This document shows positions 11,471-24,869 of a stretch of DNA of 64,000 bases, piece after piece. Within the stretch, counting starts at the first letter, position 1; the number at the start of each line of letters is the position of its first letter. The DNA lies in the NCBI GenBank assembly GCA_963932465.1, contig OZ010798.1:14492981-14556980 (forward strand). The letters run 5' to 3'. This stretch comes from Maratus speciosus (lineage: Eukaryota > Arthropoda > Arachnida > Araneae > Salticidae). The notes under the pieces are model-generated. The model searched no databases, was not told the origin of the DNA, and saw nothing but the letters and a program-made list of their open reading frames with translations. The position numbers were made by a program, and so were the translations under genes.

Positions 11471-12580
11471 TTGTAAATTTCATGTGTAATTTTTAACCCA
11501 TTGAGCGTTTCACTAGATTATAAAAATGTACCTTAAAGAGGCCTTGAATAGGAAAAAAAACTTGTTCGAAAAGGTAGAAGGGGTTATGTGATTTTGTAGT
11601 TGAAAAGTGCTAAGGGATTTAGTTCTTTCCCCTTCTTTCTGACACTGAATGATTGAAACGTCTGTCCACTGTCTTTTATGAGGCGTGAATGGGCGTTTAA
11701 AACTAGTTGACTAATAGCTTTCGAAAACGATTGTCTAGTTAATCCCAGACAACATCTGAAAGTATGTAAAGAAATAGCAGTTTTCAGGAATACAGGTGTG
11801 TGTTCCGTGTTGCTTAGAATAATGTTTGCAAACTGTTAATGTAGTATAATTTGCTTTATATGCTATTAAATTTTATCTAAATTTGAAAAGAATTTATATC
11901 TTCGTAATAACAAGCATGTTTTATTTCCTCTAAATGCATTCTTTTTTTCAAAACAGTTTCTGTTACATAAACTTGTAAATTTTATTAATTTGTAATGATT
12001 TAATTACAAAATTAAACTGGAAGTAATCGATTTTTTAAATAAATTTACATTTTATAAAACGCACGCATAGCGATAGATCTCACTATACAACGAATCTCAA
12101 TTAAACGTTTAGTACACTTTAGTTACACTTTTAGATAGGGTTATTCATCGTATCTCAATTTCAATTAATGCTAATATTATTTTTTTTTCTTTTATAAATA
12201 ATAATAATAATAATAATAATAATTTCTCATTATGCAAATTAGTGTAACATCTGCTTTCTTTGATTTTCTATGATATAAATCTGAGATAGCTGATATATTG
12301 TACATTATCCTGATGAATATACCAGTTGAAAATACATTAAAATATTCTAACACCCCCCCCCCCCCACCAAAAAAAAAGTGATTTATTATAAAGTATTTCA
12401 AATTCGCATTCAAAATAAATGGAAAAAACTTCTTCTAAATGATAATTCTTCTAACTTATTTATTTTTTTGTGAGCAATAAAAGAATTAAAACAAATTTTA
12501 ATAAGATTTTCAAAATGTGCAAATTCCTGTTTAAAAAAAGAAGAAAAAAAATACAAACTGACAACCTTTTTTCCAGCCAT

Positions 12581-12612
<32 letters not shown>

Positions 12613-12938
12613 CAGGCGGATTTTTGGATCTTATAATTTAGCTTCCAGATAACAAATTTGAATTTTTATTAATTCCTATTATTTTACTGATAAATGTAGA
12701 ACATTAAAAGAAAAACATTTATTGATGTAATCAAAGTGGCAGTAATTATTTCAACCTTTCCTTTCGTCTCGGCAGGCAATTGTTTTAGTACAGTAAAACC
12801 AAACATATTAAGGCGTTTCTTTTTTATAAAGTACACTATTTCTTATACTTAAATCATGTTTAGAGATAGTAAAGATATATTATTTAAGTTTTACAGAATT
12901 AATTAATCAGTAACACTGCACAGTACCACTGTATATTA
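11471..12938. other. Non-coding stretch with simple repeats
   Basis: Contains an (AAT)n tract at about 12198-12222, a 14-C run near 12353, an A-run near 12586-12611 and AT-rich sequence. No gene or TIR pair was recognised. Confidence 0.4.
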
Positions 12939-13102
12939 CAATAAAACCGGTTAATACGAGATCACTAGGTACGAAAACAAATTCTGTTTTAGACAGGTTT
13001 TACTAGGTGTAATTGTGTAATATTTTGTATTTGGGAATATAAAATTCTCCGTTTAAGGCAGGATTATGTTATACATGGATTTCATTTTTACAGGTTTTAC
13101 TG
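12939..13102. mobile_element. Short MITE with CAGTAAAACC-type TIR
   Basis: It begins CAATAAAACCGGTTAATACG and ends ACAGGTTTTACTG, with TA on both sides (12937-12938 and 13103-13104). The 164-bp size, TA duplication and CAGTAAAACC terminus match pogo/Tigger-type MITEs. Confidence 0.7.
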
Positions 13103-13170
13103 TAATTAATTAGTGATCATAGTATTGCATCATTAACGAATTATAGGTGTAATACTTGTGCATATGTATA

Positions 13171-13985
13171 ATAGTCCTCCCCACTTAATCGGGTCACGGA
13201 TAATCGAATACCCCGCTTATTCGAATAGAATTCTCCGGAACCGAATTTATTCCTATTGGTTCTATGTTATTTTCCCCCGCTTAAACCAAATAACTTTTAC
13301 GAACCTCCCCGCTTAATCGAATAAGAACTGTGTGACCGATGTTTGAAAATAGGCGCAGAAAGCCCGTTTCAGCTAGAATTTCCTTCCACCTTTTGTCATT
13401 TCCGGTTCCTTTACGCTGAAAACAAATTTTCAGTTCTTCCTGCAATGATTTTGGTCGGCAGGTATATAATGGACAGGTCAAATGATTTCCCCACCTTGAT
13501 CTCACCACCATCGCTTCTTGCTGTTAATCAGGCTTTAATGGCAATGCGTCGTCACTTCGAGACTCGAGATGGTCGTTGTGATATATTGCACTCATTCGAA
13601 AAATAACTCTATATTTACTCCTTTAAAATTTCACTTAAACAAACAACTTTAAACGATTTTTTAAAGGCAGTATAAGTAACATAAATTAGAAGTAGCAAAG
13701 TTTTGACCAAACTCAAACGAGCTGCATTAAGTGTGATGTAAACCATATAAATGAATATACTGACGTTAAATTAATAAGTATTTACTTTATATTAGCATTC
13801 GTATTTATTTTAGTTTATGTTATTCTATTAACGATTTATTATTTTGTTAATTAAACATACCGTAGATGGGTATTTTCCCTTTTTATTACGCATATTACAG
13901 CTATGATTCCCCGTTTAATCAAAAACCCCGCTTAATCGAATATTATTTCTGGAACCAAAAATAATCGTTTAAACGGGAACGACTG
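13171..13985 (+). mobile_element. pogo/Tigger-like element remnant
   Basis: The left end (tagtcctccccacttaatcg) and right end (complement of cagtcgttcccgtttaaacg) form a diverged inverted repeat flanked by TA. Internal copies of 'ccccgcttaatcgaat' occur at both ends. The element contains a decayed transposase tail (13343-13606). Confidence 0.6.
13343..13606 (+). pseudogene. Tigger-like transposase C-terminal fragment
   Basis: The last 25 residues or so of this 87-codon frame (NQALMAMRRHFETRDG and following, about 13530-13606) resemble the C-terminal helix region of pogo/Tigger transposases. There a conserved 'ALxxLRRFFExR'-like segment precedes the stop. The upstream part is not recognisable and the DDE catalytic core is absent. 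It lies inside an inverted-repeat element with pogo-type ends, which supports the assignment. The family call is from remembered motif shape, so it is moderate. Confidence 0.4.
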
Positions 13986-15019
13986 TATTACTGATTAAAT
14001 GCAAGTTTTAATTTTAACAATGAAACCCTTTAAAACGAAATGATAAGGGGCAATATAATAATTTTGAATTAGAAATTTTCCAAAGAACTTTGGATTTTTT
14101 TAAGGCAAGATTCCGCTTAGTACAGGTATTACTATGTATAAATAGGTCAATGGAGAGTCTGCATAGTAATATACAAAATAAATGTGCTTTTTGTAAGTTC
14201 CATTGTAATAAAAGTGCCCTTTTTTTTCGGGTGTCATTTTTCTCCTTCTCACCACCTAGGAAAAATAATTACATTTAAAATTTTCCAATAACAGGAATTA
14301 TTTTAGGTACCTAATATATTCTCCTATTGAAAATGAGAAAAATACAATCCATTTCAAATATCTGTGAAGAGTAATACCTCCCTCCCCCCCCCCCCTCACT
14401 TTATCTCCCATAAAACTTCCAGCGTCCATCGGCCATAAAGAGATAAAAAGGATTTAAACAATAAGTTCGCAACTCCGCGGGACACAAGTTGAACATTCTT
14501 AGACCAGATGGAAACTAAGCACTATTTTTAATAATTTCGAAATGCATTCATGTATTTTTTCTTATATTTAGTACAGTAAGACTCCGTATTTTTTCAAAAA
14601 TTCTTTGGAGAAATTGAAAAAGAATATTTGTAAAAAGAAACATGAGCTAAAAATCATGTGTCTAGCATAAATTATGAAACACTTTCCAATACATTCAGAA
14701 TATTGAAACAAAACTTTACAGCTTATTACGGAGAAAGGTGGTGTCTAAATAAATAAATTAGAAAACACATAACGCATTTGAAAACCCAATTTCTGCAATT
14801 GCTGTCAGTTAGTTGGAAAAATATCTATTTTTTGTGCAGCCCTGTATATGCTCTATAACTTTGTATGTATGTATGCAAAAATTTAGTTCCGCAGGAAAAT
14901 TCCCATTCAGCAATTTCTGTCAATAAACGGAATTGTACTTGCGATAGTGATTCCCAGTATATGACCTATTGAATTTATAAACACCACATAATATAAAAAA
15001 AAATAATAATAACAACAGT
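13986..15019. other. Non-coding stretch
   Basis: AT-rich, with a C-run near 14383-14395. The segment at about 14650-14830 resembles about 15740-15900 ('gaaa(c/t)actttccaa(t/c)aca'), which suggests a diverged direct duplication. No gene is supported. Confidence 0.4.
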
Positions 15020-15460
15020 CAAATTTAAAAACGTATACCGCAACTGATAACGAACTTATAGCAATTATTGGTCATAGGCCAAATTTTTTTGTGTGTCCCT
15101 GAAAATGAAATATAAATTCTATGCACATCATATTCTACAGTAATCGCCTTGTAGTGTACAACTCCTTAGTGAAATATAAAAATTCCAATATGTTTAAAAT
15201 AGTGTAATATCATTAAACTACACCATACACGATTTTTCTAATTCACCGTAATGTGACGGCATTCTTTTGCGTGTCCCTGTAAACGAATCTTACATGCTAC
15301 ACATTTCATTTTCAATAATGAACATGCCAAATTAAACAAAAATAACATATATCAATTTTATGGCAATTGGACTAAATTTATGTGAATTAGAGCACGGACA
15401 GAAGGAAAGACAGACAAACCGAATTTATAAACGCTTTTCAACTATACTGGAAAGAGTTAA
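15020..15460 (+). repeat. Dispersed repeat, also at 20450-20815
   Basis: Both copies share 'catattctacag', 'aacggcat(a/t)ctttt', 'tacatgctaca', 'atttcattttcaat' and end with 'cttttcaactat(a/g)(c/t)tggaaa'. A 'gacagacaaac(c/t)gaa' stretch near the end recalls the tails of the GTGCGTTCGTA family. No TIR was found. Confidence 0.6.
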
Positions 15461-16147
15461 AAAAAAAATCAAATGACACTTTTTATCACTTTTTAAGATT
15501 TATCCTTTTTTTAAGTTTTAGGATTTGGATGAAACCAGTTTTAATTTTCCTTCTCAAGATATTTTTATTTTTTTCATTTAATTTTTAAACAAATAATATT
15601 AATAAACAAATAGTAGTAATTATTATCTCTGCGTATTTGTATGTATGGAAACTTTGAAAACTTTCTCCAGCATAAAAAATAAAAGCTCATAAAAATAAGA
15701 ACGAAGAATAGATTGTGAGAATAGATTTCAAGAATAGATTGTGAAATACTTTCCAACACATTTATCTATCTATAAAACTGTACTGAAATTTTACCGGTAA
15801 ATAAGGCGCAAGATATGTGGCAGGAAGATATGTGAGTAAACAGTATGGTAAACATATAACACATTTAGAAATCCAGTTTTATCAATTACCTTCTATAATA
15901 ATTAAAAAAAATAATAATCAATTACGCACCCAAACGGCCATGTATCTTGTTGGTTTGCGTATCCCTGTATAAATTTTTTTATGTTCCACAAACTTCTATT
16001 GGCATACAAATATAGTTCAGCGAAAAAATGCATCACACAATTAAAACTGTTCTCTAAGCAACTTCCATAGTCAGTAATACTTATATATTTTTTTTTTTTT
16101 CTGCGTTTCAAGTAAAGCAGGTGTATCTGTTCTTTTAACGCGCTACT
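15461..16147. other. Unassigned AT-rich spacer
   Basis: Apart from the diverged match to 14650-14830, I see nothing recognisable here. Confidence 0.35.
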
Positions 16148-16546
16148 TTGATAGCTTATGTATAAGAACAGCGAGTTTTATATATTTATGGAATCTTTTA
16201 CCAAGGATAGTCTTTGGGGTGAGAAGGAAGAGAGTGGGGGAACATAAAAAAACTTTACATACAGATATTTTAAAGGGGTTGAAATAAACATGTTGACTAA
16301 CAAACGGAAATTTTATCATCTTGATCTTTACAATGTAGGAGAGGGCAGAGTTAAAGGGGTCGGGGGTAACAAAGTATGAGTAAAAAATTCAGTATTTAGC
16401 GCAAGGAAACACAATTTAGGCAATACATTGCATAAATAAAAATGTTTTACAAAGATCTTTGAAAATAAAGTTTAATATATAAAATTATTGGTTATGGTGG
16501 TCCATTAAATACATATATATATATATGTATATTACATATATATTGT

Positions 16547-17206
16547 CAGGGCCCGACTTATGTAGGTGCATGCGGGGAAGCTTCCCCGGGTCCCCCTTTT
16601 TAGGGGACTCCCATGAGAGTAGTCAGGATTTTTATTTAAATGGTGTCAAATGTTTAAAATTAAATAAAAGTGACCAAAATTCATACATTTTCGAACTTTT
16701 AAGAAGGAAGTGCGGTCCCCTTCCCCCCTCCGCTTTCAGTAACCTCTCCACCTACGCAAATATCATTAGAAAACTAATGATTAATATTTTATTATGACAA
16801 TTTAGTATTCTATAGTTTTCAAAAGCAATTCTTTATTAACGTTTTTCTCTTAACGTGGCAAGTTAAAACCAATACTTATAACCAATTTGGAACGTTTTCT
16901 TTTAGACATCTTATAACGTACGTAGATAAGCAAAGTAAATGTTTGCAAAGAAATACTCGTATCAAACAATCTATCATTTTTTTTCTACTATTTTCCTACA
17001 AGTATTTTTTTCTTAAAGTCTTGATTATCTTTTTGTGACACTCTGTATACAGATATAAAACTTATGCATATAATACAATAGTATGAAGTTTATTACTAGC
17101 TACTTCCACATTATTCACAAAAAAATCTATAGATAGATAGATAGAGGGGGGGGGGGCAGAATGATTCTTACCTTTCCCCCCATAGCCTAAGTCGGACCCT
17201 GCCCTG
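16547..17206. mobile_element. hAT-like MITE
   Basis: TIR CAGGGCCCGACTTA at the left and TAAGTCGGACCCTGCCCTG at the right. The 8-bp flanks are tatattgt (16539-16546) and tatatggt (17207-17214), differing at one base. An 8-bp duplication with CAGGG ends fits the hAT superfamily. The interior carries a 10-G run after (GATA)n. No transposase frame is present. Confidence 0.75.
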
Positions 17207-17479
17207 TATATGGTGGTTAATTAATGCTCTTCCGCCTGCCCTACCGCTAACTTTTGTAAATATTATTTAGATGAAAAAAAATTGCTCGTTTAACAATAAA
17301 AACTTTGACACATTAACGAATTAATATATAAGTGTAAAAGCTTGACAAATGCAGGTATGACTATGTAAATGATTTGAGAGCAAATGTTTTTTTTTTCTTT
17401 CACTTTTTCTTTTTTTCACTTTTCGACAAATAAATTGCATGAGAAATACAAGCGTTTTCCCATTGTAACCTTTATCGGG

Positions 17480-17720
17480 CTTCCGTGTGCAGAATTTTTT
17501 TTTTCAAAACGCCAACTTTAACAGCATTTTCTAAAAGACTTCCTTCCTATGTTTATCGAAAATTGAAAAAAATTGTTCGACTTTATAGTTTCTGAATAAG
17601 AGTACCTGCCAATTCCATGTGTTTATGAACAAAACTGAATTCAGGAATGTGTCACAAAAAAAATCAATTTGGAAGATTATGCAGTTTTTGTACGGGGCAT
17701 TCGCCCAGAGCACCCCAAAT
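17480..17720 (+). repeat. Dispersed repeat 'aaaacgccaactttaacag', copy 1
   Basis: Shares 'caaaacgccaacttt(a/g)acag', 'tatagtttctgaataa' and 'acaaaa(c/g)tgaatt' with 54250-54475 and 60430-60645. No ends or TIRs were defined. Confidence 0.6.
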
Positions 17721-19026
17721 TTAGTGTCATAGACCTTGAAGCAATTGCAATAAGTTGGATTTATATGATGTAACAATTATCAGTCAGCATGAGCAGGAAA
17801 GAAATCAACATTAATTGTAAAATATATTTGTGATCTCTAAGTAATCTATAATTAAAAATGGATATTTAAATACGTTAAAATAAATGTGCATTATACAGTA
17901 TTAGTGTAGTTTAATGCATTAAAATAAATGTTTTCTTAGTTTAATTCTCATGGTAACGAAATGAAAAGTTCAATCATCAAAATCTAGTTTAACTTCTTTT
18001 TTTTTTTTCCAGTTTCAATACATTCATTTCATTATGATTGTTTTAATCATACTTATCATATAGTATTAGCATTAATTCTGATCATATAGTATTAGTCTAT
18101 ATGAGATATATTTATAAAAAAATAGATTGCCATGATTTAATTTGTCATTTAACAAACATGATTGTACAAAGTAATAATAATAATAATAACAATAAATTTA
18201 AAAAGATAATGCTTTCATTTGCATTATTGTAAGAATCTTTTAGATAATGATTCTTCCCTGTTTTTAAAGACATATACTTACACTTAATCATATCTACTGC
18301 TTTAATTGCATCCATTCTATTGATATTTTTGAATAATTCTATACTTGTACTGTTCATTGGTATCTTTTTAAACAATATATAGTTACACTTGAATATTTTA
18401 GGCTAATTGTGAGCTTGGTGTGCCATCGCGGAAAAAGTCTAGTACTACTTTTCCATCTGACCTTTGTAAATATTACTTGCATTGCCATGAAATCGATATA
18501 TGATATGGAGGCCTGTTCACTATTGGAAATAGTGAGTGTGGCCTTTATTGTTGGTTTACATGGATGTATAAAATAATTCGAATAAACTCGAATTACGGTC
18601 TAGATCGATATCTGCTTGTAGTACTTTTTTTTATAGTAGTATATTATTCCAACCGCAATAATTGATGCACATTGCTAATGTGCACTGCAGTCTGTTTCCC
18701 ATAAAAACTAATAGTAATAATAATGCGCGTAGTGTTTACTGATCATTAACAGAGGAATTCCAAGACAACCGAAGAACAGTGCACTAAAAAAGGACGGTTG
18801 AAAAAGGGCACTTTTGTGAATATTTAAAATATTTTTTAGTAAAGGGTGGATTGCTGAAATTAAAATAATTTTAATATCTATAAAGAAAACTGTCTTATTT
18901 TGAAATTTGGTTTTCACACTCGAGTTCAAAATTTAATAAAACATTACTTTCATTATATCTTTCTTAATTTTTCAAATGGTGAAGAAAAAAAAAGTTTTTA
19001 CTTTCCAGTTCTTTTTTTTTGTTGTT

Positions 19027-19059
<33 letters not shown>

Positions 19060-19796
19060 TTTTTTGCGTGCGCGTAAAAAATTAGAGGAAAATCAAATGA
19101 TTAAGACGAAGAACGATAATAGTCCAATTGTGGGAAATTTTGTATGACAGTTTTATTTAATGGCTTGAACGACGTAATATCGTTTGCTTATCTTAGATAG
19201 AGGAATAAGATGAAATAGTCCTTTGACAATGTAGTTAAAGATAGGTCGATACACAGCTGAAGATCGTATATTCACAAATGTAAATTGAAATATAGCTGTG
19301 AATAAACGGTCTATGACTATCATAAATTTTCCCTTCGACCTACAGATCCCATTTTTGTAATATGTCTGTTAAATTGTATTAAGACAAGCTTAATAAAACT
19401 AGTTTCTAAATTATTTAGATTTTACAATTTTCCTTGTGTATTCAATTTTTCCATTTCTTTAAAAACTGTTATTGTATGCAGATTTTTCAACAGAAAAAAT
19501 ATTTTAGAAATTCTTTGAAAAATCGGGTCAAGCCGAACCGGACCCGCAAGAGACAAAACCTAACCCGAAACAATGGATATCAACCCGATTTGCAGCAAAA
19601 TTGTAGAAGTTAATCCAACCCCCGACAAAAAAAGAAAGGTTTCCCGACCCGATGCAGGACTCTACGCCATACTCAATAAATTTAGATCCTAAGTATTATT
19701 TAAATTATTTTCGAGAAAATATTTTCATTTCTGCTGTGCATTCCTTAAATTTTGTTTTCTTTGTTGAAACTTCAAAATTTTGACTCCCACTTATTG
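17721..19796. other. Non-coding stretch within the inverted-repeat arms
   Basis: AT-rich with (AAT)n near 18170 and G/T-rich runs near 19010-19065. At 19522-19672 there is a GC-richer 'cccgacccgatgcaggactcta' segment related to 780-901. No gene is supported. Confidence 0.35.
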
Positions 19797-20449
19797 TTAC
19801 CCCCCTCCATACACACACACACACACGTACACCCCGCTCTTAACTCTGCTCCCCTCTTACATTATAAAAATCAAGATAATGAAAAACCTTCACTTTTGAA
19901 AAAAGTACTTTTGTTTATGTTTTGACCCCTTTAAATGTATGTAAAAATTTGTTTCTTTTAATTCCATGTCCTCCCCCTTTCTCTTCACCAAAAGGCTGTC
20001 TTTGGTCAAAGTTCCCATAAATATATAAAAGTTAATAGCCTTATACATAAGCTATCCATGTACTAAATTGAGAGAATCTATAGATTGTATTTTCTGTTTA
20101 CCACCCCGCCCTTTCTAGGGGCTTACTAATGAACAGCCGGCGTCTCCTGCAGAATATATTTTTTCAATACACAGCACCTATTTGTTAGTGTCCTTTAAGT
20201 GTAACGCTATGTATAATATACTTTTTTGATATCAATAATAGATATGCGGACTTAGCATGGGCTTTAGTTGAATCTTAGAATTAGTTTTCTATAACTGAAA
20301 ATATATGTAACTTTAATAACTAATAGATCTGAATTTTAGGTTCATCTAAGTATATATAATAATTATTATTTTTACCACTGATTTTTTTTTTTGCTAAGAC
20401 CTTTTCACCGTTGACCTTTTTACTTAAATTCATTTGAAATAGAGTATCT

Positions 20450-20815
20450 ACATTAAAATATACTGCAAACGATTTTCCCGCGTAGATCATTATGTAACGG
20501 AATTCTTTTGTGCGACTCTGGAAATGAATAACAAATTCTTTGCATTTCATATTCTACAGAAAGCATGTCTTAGTGCTGCACTTGAAACGATTTTTTCCCA
20601 TTGGTCGTAATTTAACGGCATACTTTTGAATGCCCCTGTAAGGGAACTGTACATGCTACATATTTCATTTTCAATGGTGACCGTGCGATAGTAAATGTCA
20701 ATAACACACAAAATTTCAGGGAAATCGAATTATATTTGCGCAAGATAGAGCACTGACAGACAAACTGAAGTCATAAACCCTTTTCAACTATGTTGGAAAA
20801 TGTAAAATAAATAAA
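20450..20815 (+). repeat. Dispersed repeat, second copy of 15020-15460
   Basis: Same motif order as 15020-15460, with many substitutions. It ends with aacccttttcaactatgttggaaa. Confidence 0.55.
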
Positions 20816-22756
20816 TTCCTCATAATTTAGAATTACAAATTGTCATTAGTGTGTGACTTAATCGGAGAAAAATTTTCTTGATTTTACGATATTGGAGGTA
20901 ACATGCGCATATCAAATATCACGAATTTGATTTTTTTTAAAGTAGACCATTGAAAGTGATTATTTAAAAGTATTTAGGTAGAATAACTAAATTACTAAAT
21001 TCTTCTATAAACACGCTTGCGGAATGGGGCAGAATTTGATAACATACAGAAAATGTGCAACAAAGTTTTTATTATTAAAAATAACCATAAGTTTAATAAT
21101 AATTCTTAGGCTACAATAAAGATAACTCTTCGGCTATCAGTTTTTATTTTCCGTTGGGGAGGGGGGGGGGGGGAGTTATTCTAAGATTTCTGCTGTGATG
21201 TCAGAAAAGATTTTTTTTTTTAATGATGCCCTACTTTATTTTTATATCAACAATCTTTTATGTTACATTGTGCAATATTCATGATTTAATAATTATTGAT
21301 TAATACTAATTTTAAAAGAATTAGTTTAAAACATAAACATTTCATAATCCTTTTATTAAATAAGCGACAATGAAAAAAATATGTAGCAAGCTACCACTCT
21401 TTGGAATTTTACTGTTCCTGTGAACTGTTTTCTTTAGAAATCATCTTTACAAGGGAAGGGGTGGGGCTGTCAATCATAGTTTTCTCAAAGCTCAAAGCGT
21501 CACTTACAGGTAGTATTTCGATGTCATTCATGGGTTGCAAGAGTTTGGATTAGATAACAATGGGAGATATTTACTCTCTTTCAAACCTTACTTCAAAGAA
21601 AACTCATAGAAACTTTTAAAGTATCATTGAAATTAATTACACTGGAATATTTGGTCAACTCTGTTGTATTTAGTAGAATGATTAGGTAAAAAATAATGAT
21701 AATTGTAGATATCGTTCAGGGAAGTGTAGTATCATAAGCATTTTTCTGGCTACACCTCTGGTTCTTCTCTGTGAAACACAACTGTGAGAATAAATAAGAT
21801 TTAGGGCTTTTTAATATGGCAGTTTTAATGTAAGAGTCGCTATATTGGGACTCGTTATATAAAGAAAGCACAAATAATACACAATGTTTTTAATTTTCCA
21901 AGCGGACACAGCCAGTGATATAAACATAAGAATGGTTTTTGGATCCCCCCCCCCCCTCAACTTTCAAAAGAAATCAAGTATCCAGTTATTCAAAAATATA
22001 AGTAGGTCGAATATAATGAAAACCACACATATAAATATGTGTAAAAATACACCTTTATTTATTTTTTAATGCAAGTAAAAACAAGGAAGAGTAACTTTTG
22101 TTAAGATTATCTGTCTTTAATGCATATGAATGCATTACCTATCTTAAAATGATTATTATTGTTTACTTTGCTTAATCATATTGGTGAGATGATAGGTTAT
22201 ATCTCCCAACCTGAGAAGTACTGTGTAAACATCATTTTATTGATTGAAATAATTCTTTCATGGCAAATCTCTTTGTATGTAAACTGCCATATAAACAAAA
22301 GGAAAATCGAGATAAGAACAGGAAAAAAAAAATATATATATATATGATACGTTTGTAGAGATTTTGAAATACAGCCTTCACGGTAGAATTATCATTAACT
22401 TTGTCTCATATGATAAAGGAAAAGTTTCAAATTGAAAAATAAAATTACTTTACTTTTGCTCTAAAATATTAAAAAAGCATTGCAGATTACTGCGAGCAAT
22501 TGCACTTAATAAAGCCGTCTATGATGTTTAATTGCGTGGAGTTTTTGATCTACTTCCAACAATTAATAGGCTACTTCACTCACGCGAAAGCACCCGCTCG
22601 CTAATGTTTATTTGGTGGAAGAATTTTTTTAAGATACCTCGTTTTTATTTCCATTTTTTTAAACGAATCTTTTGCATTGGCTACCTAAGATCGATCTATA
22701 GAAAGACCGTTTTTTTCTTTTTCGATTTTGTTCAAAGTTTTTTTTTAATTTATTTA
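20816..22756. other. Non-coding stretch
   Basis: AT-rich, with G/C runs near 21157-21173 and 21946-21957 and (TA)n near 22331-22344. Short open frames here have no domain or splice context. Confidence 0.35.
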
Positions 22757-22800
22757 GGATACATTTACTTTCGGAACCGGTTTCGAAAGTAAAAGTATCC
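22757..22800. repeat. Near-perfect 44-bp palindrome
   Basis: Arms GGATACATTTACTTTCGGAA and TTTCGAAAGTAAAAGTATCC flank a central CCGG. It could form a 20-bp stem and may mark two fused element ends. Confidence 0.75.
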
Positions 22801-22949
22801 CCATTAAAAAACCTTGTAAATAAAATAGAAGGAGTAAAAAAGTCCTTTGTACAGATCGACCTCAGCTACTCAAATCAAAGAAAATCGTTTAAAAATACTG
22901 AAATGCAAGTACGCTATCTTTAAAAAATTCTTCCTTAGGAATAATATTG

Positions 22950-23751
22950 AATCTAGGAAAAAAGGTGACCGGAAAAAACGTGACAGAAAAAACAAGAGCG
23001 GAAAAAACGGGATAAGGAAAAAACGAGACCGGAAAAAACGTGACAAGGAAAAAAGGTGACCGGAAAAAACGTGACAAGGAAGTGTTAAATATTGAACTTG
23101 TCGATAAATAAATGCTAAAAACTAAAGTAAAGTTTTTCCACTGTCAGTTTCTTACAGCGTAGGGGGGGGGGGGGGGGCAGAGTTAATGGGTGAGTTTGAC
23201 AACTCTAAGATTTGGTCCAAGAAAATACAATTTTAACATTTCATTAAGAGAAGTTTATTATGACTTCTACAAAAGACAAGTTAGTGCTATCCACGGAGGG
23301 GGGGGGGGGGTATTAAGGAAATACAATTTATTGATTCTTTCAATTCGCTATTGATAGTTTATATATGAGTAAAGATGTTTTATAAGGCGGAGGGGGAGGG
23401 AAAAAATTGCATACACAGCCTGTAAAGGGAACAAAATAAAGACGAAGAGAGGAGGCATTTTCTTTAGAGGAATTTTTTCATTATCCTGCTTTTTGCTCGC
23501 AGGCTATCAAAGCCCAAGGATTAATGTGCACGCAGGTTCTGTATGTATGTATGTATGCACTTACGTCTGTATGTACGTAACGCGATAACTCTTGACAGAA
23601 ACATCCGATTTGCTTTAATTTTTTTTCCAGGTTCATTGTTTCCAAATTCAATATTTAACACTTCCTTGTCACGTTTTTTCCGGTCACTTTTTTTCATTGT
23701 CACGTTTTTTCCGGTCCCGTTTTTTCCGGTCACCTTTTTTCCGTTTACCAA
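22950..23751. repeat. Inverted minisatellite pair (GGAAAAAACGTGAC units)
   Basis: About 22960-23086 carries roughly ten units of the type GGAAAAAACGTGACC/A. The reverse complement array is at about 23663-23745. The inner edge gtgttaaatattgaa (23082-23097) is also inverted at about 23650-23664. The ~550-bp spacer has two G-runs (23162-23177 and 23296-23310). The Lys/Arg-rich frames here only reflect the repeat. Confidence 0.8.
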
Positions 23752-23760
23752 TCTACCTAT

Positions 23761-24869
23761 AATGAAATTTAAAACCTATCTACATCGATGCTTTTTCTGG
23801 CCCATTCAGCGTCATTATAGACAGGTTTCACGGTGCTAGTTTTAAATTATGCTAGAATTTGAATAAAATTTGCGCAACAATAATAAATAAAAATATTATT
23901 TTTGAAGTGTAATGTTAAATTGGATATTTGAGATTTTTATTATTATTACACAACAAAAGTGCTGTAAGTAAAGAAAAAAAAACAGTTTAGTTATTTAGTA
24001 TTACGAGTTGGAACCCGTCGAAATTCGACGAACTAAAATGTTAGAAAGCAACTGTCAGATCGAATTTATAATAAACCTACAAAAATAATTACAATAAAAA
24101 AAATCATCTTACATTGGTTGTCTAACTCTTAAAGCAAATAATATTTGTAACCTAAAATTGCCAAAATTTTATTTCCACAAACTTCAACTGCTTAAATTAT
24201 TGAAAAATTAAACTGTATTAGATTACGTAATCAAGATGAGTAATTATGATGAAGTTATCGATGGAGCTCTTATGTTTGTTTTTACGGGATGAAAAATCAA
24301 TAAAAAGGATTTCGCTTTGTCACATCATACAATTTCCCCCCATAAAATCTAACCTGTACGTTATTTTCACATTCTCATGATTTACATACGCACCACTCAA
24401 ATTCAAAATTTGAAAGTATTTTAACGCACAATAGATTATTATGAATGTATTTCTAAACTTAAAGTCACGTTTGCCCGATATAACTTTTCATGCGAACATT
24501 CGCACAAACTTAAAGTTCTAATCTTAGTACCCGCAAAGAAAAAAATTCAGAAATTTGCCTTTAGTTGTCATTGTATTGACTTTAGTACTTGTCAAATATT
24601 TAGTTTTATCAAAAAAAAAAAAAAAAAAATGATCGTTTTGTTTAACTATATCATTTTTACTCACTGAATCATTTTGCCTAGCGCCTCAAACTCAGTATCA
24701 GCGTAATGTAAAAATATTAAAATGTAGCTGATTTATGAAAAATAATGCTTTTTTTTTTTTTAATGTCTGACGTTATTTTCTGTTCAAAAATTATAAAAAA
24801 GTTACTTTTATTTGTAATGTGAAAATGGCATCAATAAGGATATAATCAATAAAAATAATAAACCATGAA
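23761..24869. other. Non-coding stretch
   Basis: AT-rich. A run of 19 A lies near 24611-24629. No gene, TIR or repeat recurring elsewhere in the window was recognised. Confidence 0.35.

Larger units (their letters stand above)
16148..20062. repeat. Inverted repeat arms of ~230-260 bp spaced 3.4 kb apart
   Basis: The arm at about 16148-16375 (tagcttatgtataag, then aaaggggttgaaataaacatg) is matched in reverse complement at about 19797-20062 (cttatacataagcta, gttttgacccctttaaatg). The enclosed 3.4 kb includes a hAT-like MITE and poly-T-rich DNA with no coding frame. The arms may be TIRs of a large non-autonomous element or two opposite copies of one repeat. Confidence 0.55.

Noticed and set aside
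22847..23077. Lys/Arg-rich open frames that could suggest a nuclear basic protein
   Set aside because: The frames are direct translations of the GGAAAAAACGTGAC minisatellite and exist on both strands.
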